Below are positions 34,601-42,126 of a stretch of 64,000 nucleotides of DNA, piece by piece. The stretch's first letter is position 1. Every line of letters starts with the position of its first letter. Source of the stretch: Lewinellaceae bacterium (GTDB lineage Bacteria > Bacteroidota > Bacteroidia > Chitinophagales > Saprospiraceae); NCBI GenBank assembly GCA_020636195.1, contig JACJYH010000007.1:1-64000 (forward strand), written 5' to 3'. A program made the translations under genes and the position numbers. Below the pieces are notes generated by a model. It had not been told where the DNA came from. It did no database searches and was given only the letters and a program-made list of their open reading frames with translations.

Positions 34601-35614
34601 TGAAGGGAAACTACAACATTCGGCATTACATTCTTTTATAATAGGACAACTAACACTAATATTGAAGCCACCACTCGCGCCCAAGAATCCATCAAGCACA
34701 ATAGTAATAGTTTGTCCGGCAACAAGATCTATAGAAATTATTTCATTTTGATTTCCTGAATTATTTGAGTATGCTAAGCAATTATATTTACTTAAACCAT
34801 TTGGGATAGGAAAACAAAAGTCGCTAAGAATAAATAAATCTAAATCATCATCTAAATTTGTGCAGTTAATAGTGTACTCTCCTGGCTCATCTGCCGTAAA
34901 TGAAAAAATGCTTTCGTACCCTGTCATGCTGCCCCTTTTATTATCTGGTAGACAAGAATAGTGATTCATTTTTGGGGAATCGCAAAGGCAAAAAACATTT
35001 GGAGGACAGTTACATCCTACATAACCTTCTTTGGTTTCACCACACTTCAGAGGTTGTGCAACCTCATTACATGGTCTGAAATCATCCCAAACAAAATCAT
35101 CGCATCCCACATTTATTGTAAAAGCTCCCTCTTGGTTTTGGTTGTATCCATCCACAACGATGTAATAAACTCCTGGATTGATCAGGGTAATGACATCATA
35201 ATTTATATTTTGAAATACAACACCATAACCATTAATACTTTTATCCAAGCAAGCTAATGATTGGGGACTCCTACCTTCCCATCCGTTATCACATGCATCG
35301 AGGAGGAACATATCCAAATCAATGTTTCCTCCATTGTGAATCGATATGTGCCATACTTCATAATCAGTCTTTTCGATTTTGAAAAGCAAGTCTTTAGCAT
35401 TAAATTGATTGGGTCCTGAATAGCAACTTCCATAATCATTTCTATCATAATTATTGCTCCCGAAACGCGTATCTGTGGTAAAGTTATCGCCACAATTTAG
35501 TAAGGTTTCCCCGCATTGCGCATTTATCACATTATTATGAAGAAGCAATATCAAAAGAGCTAATAACGCTATCTTAATAAAATTCTTAGCGGATTTTGTG
35601 CTTAAGTGTTTCAT
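31688..35614 (-). CDS. Multidomain T9SS surface protein with cohesin- and dockerin-like modules
   Basis: The 1308-residue protein has a signal peptide (about 1-32), two PPC-like beta domains rich in cysteine (about 35-171 and 185-324), a LamG/concanavalin-like jelly roll (about 340-530) and a Kazal-like cysteine cluster (about 533-566). A second jelly roll (about 570-752) precedes a cohesin-like domain (about 763-894). A carboxypeptidase-regulatory-like domain (about 902-955), a dockerin-like pair (about 958-1015, HVNGVNTGDVTAIRRHIL and ADANRSGSVNTGDVTEIRK), a second cohesin-like domain (about 1088-1220) and a type A sorting domain (1233-1308, PNPTTGIINIS) follow. The type IX system should export it. 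Cohesin and dockerin modules in one chain suggest self-association or assembly with other surface proteins. No catalytic domain is recognised. Confidence 0.78.
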   Translation of the reverse strand: MKHLSTKSAKNFIKIALLALLILLLHNNVINAQCGETLLNCGDNFTTDTRFGSNNYDRNDYGSCYSGPNQFNAKDLLFKIEKTDYEVWHISIHNGGNIDLDMFLLDACDNGWEGRSPQSLACLDKSINGYGVVFQNINYDVITLINPGVYYIVVDGYNQNQEGAFTINVGCDDFVWDDFRPCNEVAQPLKCGETKEGYVGCNCPPNVFCLCDSPKMNHYSCLPDNKRGSMTGYESIFSFTADEPGEYTINCTNLDDDLDLFILSDFCFPIPNGLSKYNCLAYSNNSGNQNEIISIDLVAGQTITIVLDGFLGASGGFNISVSCPIIKECNAECCSFPSKYSDCYSFEEYILGNLLPQASPRFSTQNTTSQNALVTNEKVKNGVRAIKCNASSSIDLNINRNIGEIAARLEWWMYIPSQKSSQWAIKTNSTTIGAIIMETKNGLCKVGTGTMTNPTFSTSFNINTDSWVKHALIFQPHENEIELWIDGKFVYKETNYQSNAIGQLRFYGRSNDQTNLYYIDDICYQELYSLILCSPDFTPICYNDKQYQNSCYAFHDGYTSCERSCNDLDCSNASNVFTEDFDKESLNSFGYKEGEKISKNSTWWEGDYAILRSESAYVPAEKTLKLKLNNSILSLYESYKVTFNYEFDWSRWGIPIQTIVNDEFCLMDQNTCVQKILLSDLVSKLNKIPDCFSGGDLGTCTAYFELVIDRKGGVELYVSGEKISNLPPISGANITAIEFKGETSIDNLIINGCKGSSNPNQPTVNFDIDDNVCASVGSIVKIPIRVKNFTDITSFQYSIKLNEPTKGEIVSIEKGNLAGDLNYGLISTSLATVVWDNLTPISLTDNSIVLYVNIKIKTIFTGTSTIEITGSPAELSAEQNDKTVIPIVAQGSFCAQNNTYSICGKVLREDNVPVPNVEVKLSGYKTATTTTNDNGLYCFEQLEGNQNYTITPYKNTNHVNGVNTGDVTAIRRHILALEKLNTPYKIIAADANRSGSVNTGDVTEIRKLILAIISQYSSNTSWLFVPNSYSFPNAQNPFSTAFPTTVTFNNLSTDQYNTDFVGIKIGDVNLSNTPSKINGNTDTRQLNDITLAVGSATIMGNQQFDIPISVGQFQNIVSGQFSVNWNPNYAHYLSVQNFNSSLGISNDNFNQAFTSQGKLGFLWESSSTNAYNLPEDAILFTLRFNASGNGSSEITISDDPVEKYFEDGNKASINIKVVNGSITVPSEDLLVSGISVFPNPTTGIINISSGDAQIQSIKILDNTGKIIKTSDITDIKTINISEFSAGVYHIKVQCDLGTVVKKIVLMPQ

Positions 35615-35787
35615 TTTTTTTGATTTATTAGTTTATGAAAAAATGTTTTAATAAAAATTCTGCACGCCTATAGAAATGTTCTATATTGAACTATCCGAAA
35701 TTCAAATATTATACTTCTATTATTGTGCAATTATTGACACAAAATTCCTATTATCTGAAAATATGTAAAATATAACTTTTGTTAGTG

Positions 35788-36426
35788 CTATTGTTGATTG
35801 CCCTTATAGACATTGAGTGCTTCCGTCCTATTAGAGACTTGAAGCTTATCATAAATTTTGTGGATGTGTTGCTTTACTGTTCCAATTGTAATATTCAAAA
35901 TATCTGCGATCTCTTTGTACAGTAAACCTTTTGAAAGTAATTCCAATAGTTCTTTTTCCCTACTTGTTATCGGCAGATTAATCTGCGAAGGCTGAATCAT
36001 AGTTTTATTAAAAATTTCAATAATTCTTCTTGCTATGGTAGGGCTCATGGGTGAACCTCCACTGTAAAGTTCTCTCAGAGATATAATAATCTTATTGATA
36101 TTTTCATTTTTAAGAATGTAACCTTTAGCTCCATGTTTTATGGACTCAAATATTTTTTCATCATCGTCATATACAGTGAACATACAAAATTGTGTGTGTG
36201 GACAGTAGTTTGAAATGTACTGCATAGCTTCTAGCCCACTAGCTCTTGGAAGGCCAATATCTACAATAACGATATCTACCGGATTCTTTGGCAAAAAAAG
36301 CATTGCATCTTCCGCATTGTGATATATTTGATTGCATGACATATCATTTTGTTCATTGAAAATTTCTTTAAGGGTATATGCTACTTCTTTCAAGTCTTCT
36401 ATGATGGCGATTTGAATTATGGACAT
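35788..36426 (-). CDS. LuxR/NarL-family response regulator
   Basis: The 212-residue protein has an N-terminal receiver domain (about 3-120) with acidic residues IIED near the start, the phospho-acceptor D56 in VIVDIGLPRASGLEAM, and a lysine in KGYILKNE. A LuxR-type helix-turn-helix follows (about 147-205) with LPITSREKELLELLSKG and VSNRTEALNVY. It follows the histidine kinase gene by seven bases and is the last gene of a six-gene minus-strand run, so the two form a two-component pair. Target genes are not evident from the sequence; the immediately downstream intergenic region shows no obvious repeated operator. Confidence 0.88.
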   Translation of the reverse strand: MSIIQIAIIEDLKEVAYTLKEIFNEQNDMSCNQIYHNAEDAMLFLPKNPVDIVIVDIGLPRASGLEAMQYISNYCPHTQFCMFTVYDDDEKIFESIKHGAKGYILKNENINKIIISLRELYSGGSPMSPTIARRIIEIFNKTMIQPSQINLPITSREKELLELLSKGLLYKEIADILNITIGTVKQHIHKIYDKLQVSNRTEALNVYKGNQQ

Positions 36427-36433
36427 TGAATAT

Positions 36434-37225
36434 TTAATTTATTTGGATTGTTATTATATACTTCATACCATGATCAAATTGTTTGAATTGAATATTTCCA
36501 TGCATTCTATATACTCTTTTGTTGATGTTGTGCAATCCATTTCCTTTACCTAATTTTTCATCGTAATCAAAGCCAAGGCCACCTAACTCTTCCATTTCCA
36601 CAATCAATTCATTATCCTTCTCCTCTATTCTTATTCTTACGGAACTTGCTTGGCTGTATTTTACAATATTGTGTAACAACTCTTTTATAACCAGAAACAA
36701 ATTTCTTCTTTTTTCTCCGGTAATGTTTGTGGATGAATCTAATCCTTCAGATATAAAATCTAAGTTAATGCCATGATCTGTTAGAAATTCTCCAGAATAC
36801 CTACGAATATATGCAATAAAATCTCCAACGTTATCCAATTTAATATTAAGTGCCCAAATGATTTCTGACATATTTTCTAATAATGTATTGGATTGATTTG
36901 AAATTTTAGCTATTACATCGTATAAGTCTTTGTTTGAAATAAATTTATGTGCTTTTTCGCTTAAAAAAAGTATTGTAGTAAGCCCGGAACCTAAATCATC
37001 ATGCATCTCGGAGCCAATTCTCATTCGCTCTTCTTCGATGGCTTGTTTCTTTTCCAAAAGTAGCGTTTGCTCTCTTAATAATGCATCTTTTGTTCGGTTC
37101 TCTTCCAGATATTTTTTCTTTTGAAATGCAAGCAAAAACCAAACTAAGATGATAGATAGAAAAATGGGCATGACAAATGATGCCATGACTAACCAATACA
37201 CTATTTCTTTATCAAATATGGACAT
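36434..37225 (-). CDS. Membrane-bound HisKA_3 sensor histidine kinase
   Basis: This 263-residue protein has one N-terminal membrane helix (about 11-33), then a coiled-coil stalk and a dimerisation/phosphotransfer region with H75 in MHDDLGSGLTTI, the NarL-partner (HPK7/HisKA_3) type. The ATPase domain (about 160-263) has an N box in LFLVIKELLHNIVKYSQAS and a G box in GLGFDYDEKLGKGNGLHNI. There is no sizeable extracytoplasmic sensor domain. Its start overlaps by 25 bases with the 37201-37815 membrane-protein gene, suggesting that the polytopic protein supplies the sensing. It is followed seven bases later by its response regulator. Confidence 0.88.
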   Translation of the reverse strand: MSIFDKEIVYWLVMASFVMPIFLSIILVWFLLAFQKKKYLEENRTKDALLREQTLLLEKKQAIEEERMRIGSEMHDDLGSGLTTILFLSEKAHKFISNKDLYDVIAKISNQSNTLLENMSEIIWALNIKLDNVGDFIAYIRRYSGEFLTDHGINLDFISEGLDSSTNITGEKRRNLFLVIKELLHNIVKYSQASSVRIRIEEKDNELIVEMEELGGLGFDYDEKLGKGNGLHNINKRVYRMHGNIQFKQFDHGMKYIITIQIN

Positions 37226-37815
37226 AATATTGCCATTACATAACCCAAATATAAAAAGACATTTCCGAGCTGGACAAGATCAAACAAAGCACTCCCAAAA
37301 GCTGTTTCATTTTTAGTAAAGTACTCTGCAAATGTCAGAATTGGAAACGAACACACATAGAACAAAACTATCCCAAATCCCATCCATACCAACTCATTCT
37401 TAAAGAAGTTTTTTTTGTATTCATACAGCATCAAATATCTGAAATAGATAAGAATAGAAAAAAAGGTCATTAACATTCCAACATTATAACGAACACCGTG
37501 AAAATACGAATTCGGATTTTGCTTATATAAATAAAAAATCGTCAATATTACGTAAACCCACAAAAAAATATTACCAAGCAGTTGAAATCTATTTAATTTA
37601 AATACCCATAAATAATAGGTAACTGTAAAAATTGTGTAAACATTGTTAATGACCCAATTATTTCCTAAAGTTGCGAAATGTCTATTGACAAGTTCAAATG
37701 TCAACGAAATCAATAAAAATGTTCTAAAAAAAGGTATATCAAAAATTCGATTTTTCAAACTCAAGGCTAATATAAAACCAATTGTTAGAACACTTAAATA
37801 TACCATTTCAATCAT
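37201..37815 (-). CDS. Polytopic membrane protein, probable sensing partner of the kinase
   Basis: The 204-residue protein consists almost entirely of about six or seven membrane helices separated by short loops, for example an opening MIEMVYLSVLTIGFILAL and later VWMGFGIVLFYVCSFPILTF. It has no recognised family motif for me. The gene overlaps the histidine-kinase gene by 25 bases, so the two are translationally coupled. In Bacteroidota a multi-helix sensor module is often encoded in or beside a short-sensor kinase, and I infer the same here. Confidence 0.6.
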   Translation of the reverse strand: MIEMVYLSVLTIGFILALSLKNRIFDIPFFRTFLLISLTFELVNRHFATLGNNWVINNVYTIFTVTYYLWVFKLNRFQLLGNIFLWVYVILTIFYLYKQNPNSYFHGVRYNVGMLMTFFSILIYFRYLMLYEYKKNFFKNELVWMGFGIVLFYVCSFPILTFAEYFTKNETAFGSALFDLVQLGNVFLYLGYVMAILCPYLIKK

Positions 37816-37827
37816 ACTCTAGTGAAC

Positions 37828-38454
37828 CTATAACTTTGGAAAAGGGCCTATCGAAAATGTGCCATGCATAAAGTTTTTACTAGTTGCTTGTAAGTCACAT
37901 TTTGGTGGACATAACTTTCCAATGTTTTCAGCAGGAAACGGCTTGTTTCCGAAAACCACATCATCACCATTGGAGTCCACAGCCCTCAAAACTACAGTAT
38001 TTCTTCCTTGGTAATTTGTAAAATAATTTGGGTCGGTGTTCGTATAATTATTTGGATATTTTGCAAAGTACACCCTCAATCCACTATCTGTACCGTTACC
38101 TGCTAAAGTCAACAGTCGTTCTACTTCACTTTTTTTGAAATATACAGATTTTTCGAGTCTCGCTGTATCCTCTCCCATATTTTCATAAAATAATAAATAT
38201 GCGTGTGTTAATAACTTTCCTGTATTAAAATCCACCTGTGAAGCAATCTTATCAAGCGATTCTAGATCTTTCATGTTAACAGCGGTTACTGTTTTAAAAA
38301 ATTCCCTTTTTTGGTCATCCGTCAATGACTTAAAATCTGAAACTAATTGTTTTACCGCAAGGTTATTTGGCCTTGCATTGTTCACTGGATTTTGATCTTT
38401 TGGACCACAAGAAAATAGGAACACAATGCACATAAAACATACTAATGATTTCAT
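37828..38454 (-). CDS. Lipoprotein of unknown function
   Basis: The 208-residue protein has a lipobox ending LFSC (Cys16). The mature part is mainly helical (LVSDFKSLTDDQKREFFKTV), then a mixed region with YFAKYPNNYTNTDPNYFTN and a CPPKC pair near residue 184. I do not recognise a family. It belongs to the minus-strand run, 12 bases upstream of the polytopic gene and 46 bases downstream of the next barrel-type gene. Confidence 0.55.
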   Translation of the reverse strand: MKSLVCFMCIVFLFSCGPKDQNPVNNARPNNLAVKQLVSDFKSLTDDQKREFFKTVTAVNMKDLESLDKIASQVDFNTGKLLTHAYLLFYENMGEDTARLEKSVYFKKSEVERLLTLAGNGTDSGLRVYFAKYPNNYTNTDPNYFTNYQGRNTVVLRAVDSNGDDVVFGNKPFPAENIGKLCPPKCDLQATSKNFMHGTFSIGPFPKL

Positions 38455-38500
38455 AAAATTATAATTTTGTTGGTTAATAAAATGTTACTTTACTTTGTCT

Positions 38501-39586
38501 TTAAATTTGATAGGTTGCTGAAATAGTAAATCCTCCATTTTTGTAGCTTTTTCTGATGTGATCATCGATTTTGATTTCACTTTGAGCTGCATTGGAGTAG
38601 ATAGATTCTGTACTGATAAACGAATCTAGCGATGTGGCTTGATGGATGAAACTTGATCCTAAATTGATAAGAAATCGTTTATCCTTGCCTAATCCTACGG
38701 TAAAGCCATACTGAACCTGAGGAAGTATGTTATTAGTGCCTTGTGTTACAATAGATCCCAAACCTACGTGGATGCCTGCACTAAACCAGGAAGTGACATA
38801 ATATTGCAAATGTGTTAATAGGTTTAAACCGAAACCGAAAGCATTCTTTTTAGATTCAATGAGGCGGAAATACCCATCATCCGAAAGGGTAAAAATCGTA
38901 TCATTTGTATTTGTACCCTGCCAATCAAAATATTGATATTTGTTTTTTGATAAAAAGACGCCAGCACTCATTGAAACTGCCCAGAACTTCTCTTTATGCA
39001 CTCTTTTATTATATATTTGCTTTGAGATTTCTCCACTTCCATCTTTTTTGGTTACAGTCACTGTGATGTCCACACCATCAGCACCGGACATATTGATGTG
39101 ATAGGTTTGCATCATATTAGCTTTAAAGAATAAAAGAGATGTCAGCATATTCATATAAGATGCTTTTTTATCACATTCGTTTACTTTATTTTTAAAATCA
39201 ACAATAATACTGTCAATTTCCATTTCATCAAATTTGTTGCCTTGACGTATTGCTATATAGGCCATGGTGTCTTTAAAAAAAGTGTCACAAAAGTTATCTT
39301 TAGACACTTTAATAGCGTTATCAACAGTTATATGAGCACCGTTAATTGAATCAAATGGCTGATATGGTTGATAGGTAAACTTATCAATCTTCACTTCTAT
39401 TTTTTCTTGAAAAACATTGATATTTTTAATGGTAAAAGTAAAATCTTTTGATTCTTTATCCATTTCTGTAAACATTCCTGTTTGTAGGTCAAGGTCTTGA
39501 CCAAAGGCAAATTGAAACAAGGATAAAAAAAGAGTAAATATTATACAATAAATTGATTTTATTTTATGTGGGTTATGCAGATTCAT
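38501..39586 (-). CDS. Exported protein with C-terminal outer-membrane-barrel-like domain
   Basis: This 361-residue protein has a signal peptide (about 1-29). The N-terminal part (about 30-190) is unrecognised mixed alpha/beta sequence, and the last approximately 165 residues are glycine-rich amphipathic strands (VSMSAGVFLSKNKYQYF, FGFGLNLLTHLQYYVTSWFS, GGFTISATYQI) ending in an aromatic-hydrophobic C-terminus, typical of small outer-membrane barrels. A similar arrangement ends the protein at 7038-8561. It lies three bases after a small membrane-protein gene. I cannot assign a function. Confidence 0.55.
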   Translation of the reverse strand: MNLHNPHKIKSIYCIIFTLFLSLFQFAFGQDLDLQTGMFTEMDKESKDFTFTIKNINVFQEKIEVKIDKFTYQPYQPFDSINGAHITVDNAIKVSKDNFCDTFFKDTMAYIAIRQGNKFDEMEIDSIIVDFKNKVNECDKKASYMNMLTSLLFFKANMMQTYHINMSGADGVDITVTVTKKDGSGEISKQIYNKRVHKEKFWAVSMSAGVFLSKNKYQYFDWQGTNTNDTIFTLSDDGYFRLIESKKNAFGFGLNLLTHLQYYVTSWFSAGIHVGLGSIVTQGTNNILPQVQYGFTVGLGKDKRFLINLGSSFIHQATSLDSFISTESIYSNAAQSEIKIDDHIRKSYKNGGFTISATYQI

Positions 39587-39589
39587 GAT

Positions 39590-40015
39590 CTAGTATTTTA
39601 TATATTTAGTTAATACAGCTAGTATAAGCCCTGAAAAGGCAGATGCAATGGAAGAAATATACTCATTTTCTCCTTTGACAGCTTTAAATATCGCAAAACA
39701 TCCTACTCCAAGATATATGATAGCATATATTAAGCCGATCCAACTACTTGATTTTACTGATGTTTTATTGAATGAAACGGCATTGCCAATGTTATCAAAC
39801 GCCCTTATTGCAGATGGTTTGACATTTGGATCAACAGTTGACGGCTTGACATCTAATAGAATTGCAATCGATGCCCCAATTAATGTAAATAATGCCGTAA
39901 ATAGATATTTTGCAAATGCTTCTAATGACTGTGAACAAAAGATTTGAATAGACAAATACATAAAGAGCAACAATCCAATAACCATAATTGCGCTTAAGAT
40001 AAAATTTCGTTGCAT
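39590..40015 (-). CDS. Small polytopic membrane protein, first gene of the six-gene run
   Basis: The 141-residue protein has about four predicted membrane helices (for example IMVIGLLLFMYLSIQIF near the N-terminus and IYAIIYLGVGCFAIFKAV near residue 103) linked by a hydrophilic loop with repeated Pro/Asn/Lys (DPNVKPSAIRAFDNIG). No family is recognised. It is three bases from the next gene and the furthest upstream member of the run 40015-35788, whose promoter I could not place firmly. Confidence 0.5.
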   Translation of the reverse strand: MQRNFILSAIMVIGLLLFMYLSIQIFCSQSLEAFAKYLFTALFTLIGASIAILLDVKPSTVDPNVKPSAIRAFDNIGNAVSFNKTSVKSSSWIGLIYAIIYLGVGCFAIFKAVKGENEYISSIASAFSGLILAVLTKYIKY

Positions 40016-40330
40016 GTTTTGATTTTTAATTTGTGATTAAATTATGACAAAGGTCGAATACTTCAATGTCAGTGTCTATATAACCTTTGTTACATGGATG
40101 GCACAAATAATCTATTATTTTATAGAAAATAGTGCAAATATTTTACAAAAATAGATAATGCGCATTGTATTGTTCTAAATTATATGCAGAATTACAAAAT
40201 ATAATATCCCATCTTGTATTTATAGAAAAACATAAAATTAATAATTTCATCTTATTTTTTCCCATACCGAATAACTTGATTAAATTTGTAGGATGAATCA
40301 TCTTATTATCAAAATTAAAGAAAAAATACC
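40016..40330. other. 315-base divergent gap between the six-gene run and the second PG-binding-like gene
   Basis: A plus-strand TAAATTTG at 40281-40288 is a plausible -7 element for the gene at 40331 but lacks a -33 partner. ACAAAGGT at 40047-40054 and ACCTTTGT at 40083-40090 form an 8-base inverted repeat that could be an operator. No gene is seen. Confidence 0.35.
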
Positions 40331-41023
40331 ATGTCCACTTCAATCCTACATACATCCATTTTTAGGGTAACCATCTTATTCATTTTCGCTATTCATCTAT
40401 GGCAGTGTAATTCTTCAAAAAATTTATCGCATCAGAAATCTTCAGAACCCCAAAGTTCTAATGACAATGGTGAGTGTGTTGCTCTCTGCGCCATGCCGGA
40501 ACATACTGTTTCTACCACAGGGCGCTTTCCAATTTACACTGGTGATATCAATTCTGACAAGGTAAAAGTGGAAACTAAAAAAATCATCATCCAAGAACAA
40601 TCCAAAAAATGGGAGAAAAAACGTGCCGATAATAATTGTAGAACGCCAAACCCTGATGATTGTCTGGTGTGGTGCCTTGTTGATGTTCCTGAAATTTCTG
40701 AAGAATTAGTGATTCTTTCAGATACCACGCAATCAAATAATTTTACTTGGCGCACTATTGAATACGACATAAAGACGATTCCCCGAGGGACAAAAGAATG
40801 GAAACCTATTCTTTGCGAATCTGCTTACACGATGCAGTTTTTATTTGACCTACAAAATGCTTTGAGAGAATCCGGCCACTATACACGCAAGAATAATGTA
40901 GAAAAAATGGACAATAAAATTAAATCTGCACTTTCAAAGTACCAGATTGAGAATAATTTACCGGAAGGGCATTTAGACTTAGAAACCTTGAACCATCTCG
41001 GAATTGCATACCCCAAAAAGTAG
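40331..41023 (+). CDS. Peptidoglycan-binding-like protein, paralogue of the one at 4129
   Basis: The 230-residue protein has a hydrophobic N-terminus (about 10-24) with a cysteine in LWQCN, possibly a lipobox. The landmarks are ECVALC (CxxxC), FPIYTG, then NNCRTPNPDDC, and a C-terminal peptidoglycan-binding-like segment with FLFDLQNALRESGHY and LSKYQIENNLPEGHLDLETL. The same landmarks in the same order occur in the protein at 4129-4716, including DLETL and LETLTLLG near the end. The two are about 36 kb apart in the window and have no common neighbours. A terminator follows. Confidence 0.6.
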   Translation: MSTSILHTSIFRVTILFIFAIHLWQCNSSKNLSHQKSSEPQSSNDNGECVALCAMPEHTVSTTGRFPIYTGDINSDKVKVETKKIIIQEQSKKWEKKRADNNCRTPNPDDCLVWCLVDVPEISEELVILSDTTQSNNFTWRTIEYDIKTIPRGTKEWKPILCESAYTMQFLFDLQNALRESGHYTRKNNVEKMDNKIKSALSKYQIENNLPEGHLDLETLNHLGIAYPKK

Positions 41024-41041
41024 GATAGGCTTTCAAAGAAA

Positions 41042-41077
41042 AAGCTCCACCCGATACATCGAGTGGAGCTTCCTTTT
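41042..41077 (+). terminator. Terminator after the second PG-binding-like gene
   Basis: AAGCTCCAC (41042-41050) pairs with GTGGAGCTT (41063-41071), with a further CGA/TCG inner pairing, and CCTTTT follows. It lies 18 bases after the stop codon. Confidence 0.8.
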
Positions 41078-41159
41078 AAAAAATCCTACAATTTAAACCA
41101 TTGGGGACTAGGATTTTTGAGCATTGTGCATCCTTAAAACACTGTTGATATTAACCAAT

Positions 41160-41858
41160 TTATTCACAAGAATCTTTTAGCGCTTTCAATTCTTCTCTGG
41201 AATTGACGGTCACTGAAGTACCATCTGTCATAGTAACTGTGATCGGAAACTTCAACTCAGGTCTTGCCTTCACTCTTGGATTGTCTTTTTTCCAAGCTTT
41301 CAATGCTTCCTTCAACCCTGCTAAATCGTCACTGCTATTGAGCGTGTACTCTGTACTGTCAGGAAGAATCACTGTGTATGGATAGTCGATGGTAAAGCAT
41401 GCAACTTGTTCTCCGTGGTTGCCATGACCGTTCGGACCTCCATCATGCTTTATCTTGCCGCAAGCTGCATGAAGTTCTCGCACCTGTGTTTCGTTTTCTA
41501 CAGTGATGATCTCACCATCTTGATTGACAACTTGGAAAGGAAAAGCTATAGTTGGTCTTTCTTTACGAGTTGCGCTAGTAGATTCACGCCATGCTTTGAT
41601 CGCTGCAATCATCTCTTCATAAGAATTTACTTCTACTGATTCAGCGCCGTCAGGAAAATCTACAGTCACCGGAAATACCAATTCGTAGCATCCTCCTCGA
41701 CCTATCTTACCATCTGTAAGGTTCCTTGAGACCGTTTCTTCAGCAAAAGTTGCAGCATCATCAGTTGTTGTGCTATCTGTACTGTCAGTACAAGAAGCGA
41801 TAAATAATCCAATTAGAAGAACGAAAATCCAGTTCAATTTTAAAACACTTGTTTTCAT
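41160..41858 (-). CDS. Lipoprotein with tandem beta-strand repeats (DG..xxVNxxEE motif)
   Basis: The 232-residue protein has a lipobox (FIASC, Cys23). The mature part contains four related units with consensus F-P-x-x-V-x-x-x-DG-x-x-x-x-V-x-x-x-E/D-E/D-L followed by a helix ending in W or C: PVTVDFPDGAESVEVNSYEE, then FQVVNQDGEIITVENETQ, then YPYTVILPDSTEYTLNSSDD, then FPITVTMTDGTSVTVNSREE. Units 1 and 3, and 2 and 4, are most alike and each pair ends in a Cys-containing helix, so a two-unit block has been duplicated. Many Saprospiria lipoproteins carry this motif. The function is unknown. It is the only gene of its strand between two plus-strand units. Confidence 0.6.
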   Translation of the reverse strand: MKTSVLKLNWIFVLLIGLFIASCTDSTDSTTTDDAATFAEETVSRNLTDGKIGRGGCYELVFPVTVDFPDGAESVEVNSYEEMIAAIKAWRESTSATRKERPTIAFPFQVVNQDGEIITVENETQVRELHAACGKIKHDGGPNGHGNHGEQVACFTIDYPYTVILPDSTEYTLNSSDDLAGLKEALKAWKKDNPRVKARPELKFPITVTMTDGTSVTVNSREELKALKDSCE

Positions 41859-42099
41859 AAAATAAAAAATTTAAAGTTTGAATAAATGTGATACGCTTTG
41901 AAAAGGAAGTGACATAGTTTTTGTACTCAAAAACTTTAATAATATTTATTTCATTATATGTAATTAATTAAATAACAATAAGATATATTTAAATATTTTA
42001 TTTTAACTTCGCTGGCTCTGATAAATAAGAATTACGGTACAAATTATATTAATTCCATTTCAAATGTTGCATGCTTTACAATAGTACACCATTTTTTTC

Positions 42100-42107
42100 T
42101 ACCTTTG
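42100..42107 (+). promoter_or_regulatory. -7 element before der
   Basis: TACCTTTG is a perfect TAnnTTTG match, 20 bases before the ATG. A -33 TTG at the usual spacing is not evident. The rest of the gap 41859-42126 shows nothing else. Confidence 0.5.
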
Positions 42108-42126
42108 CGCGAAGCAAAAAGCGTAT

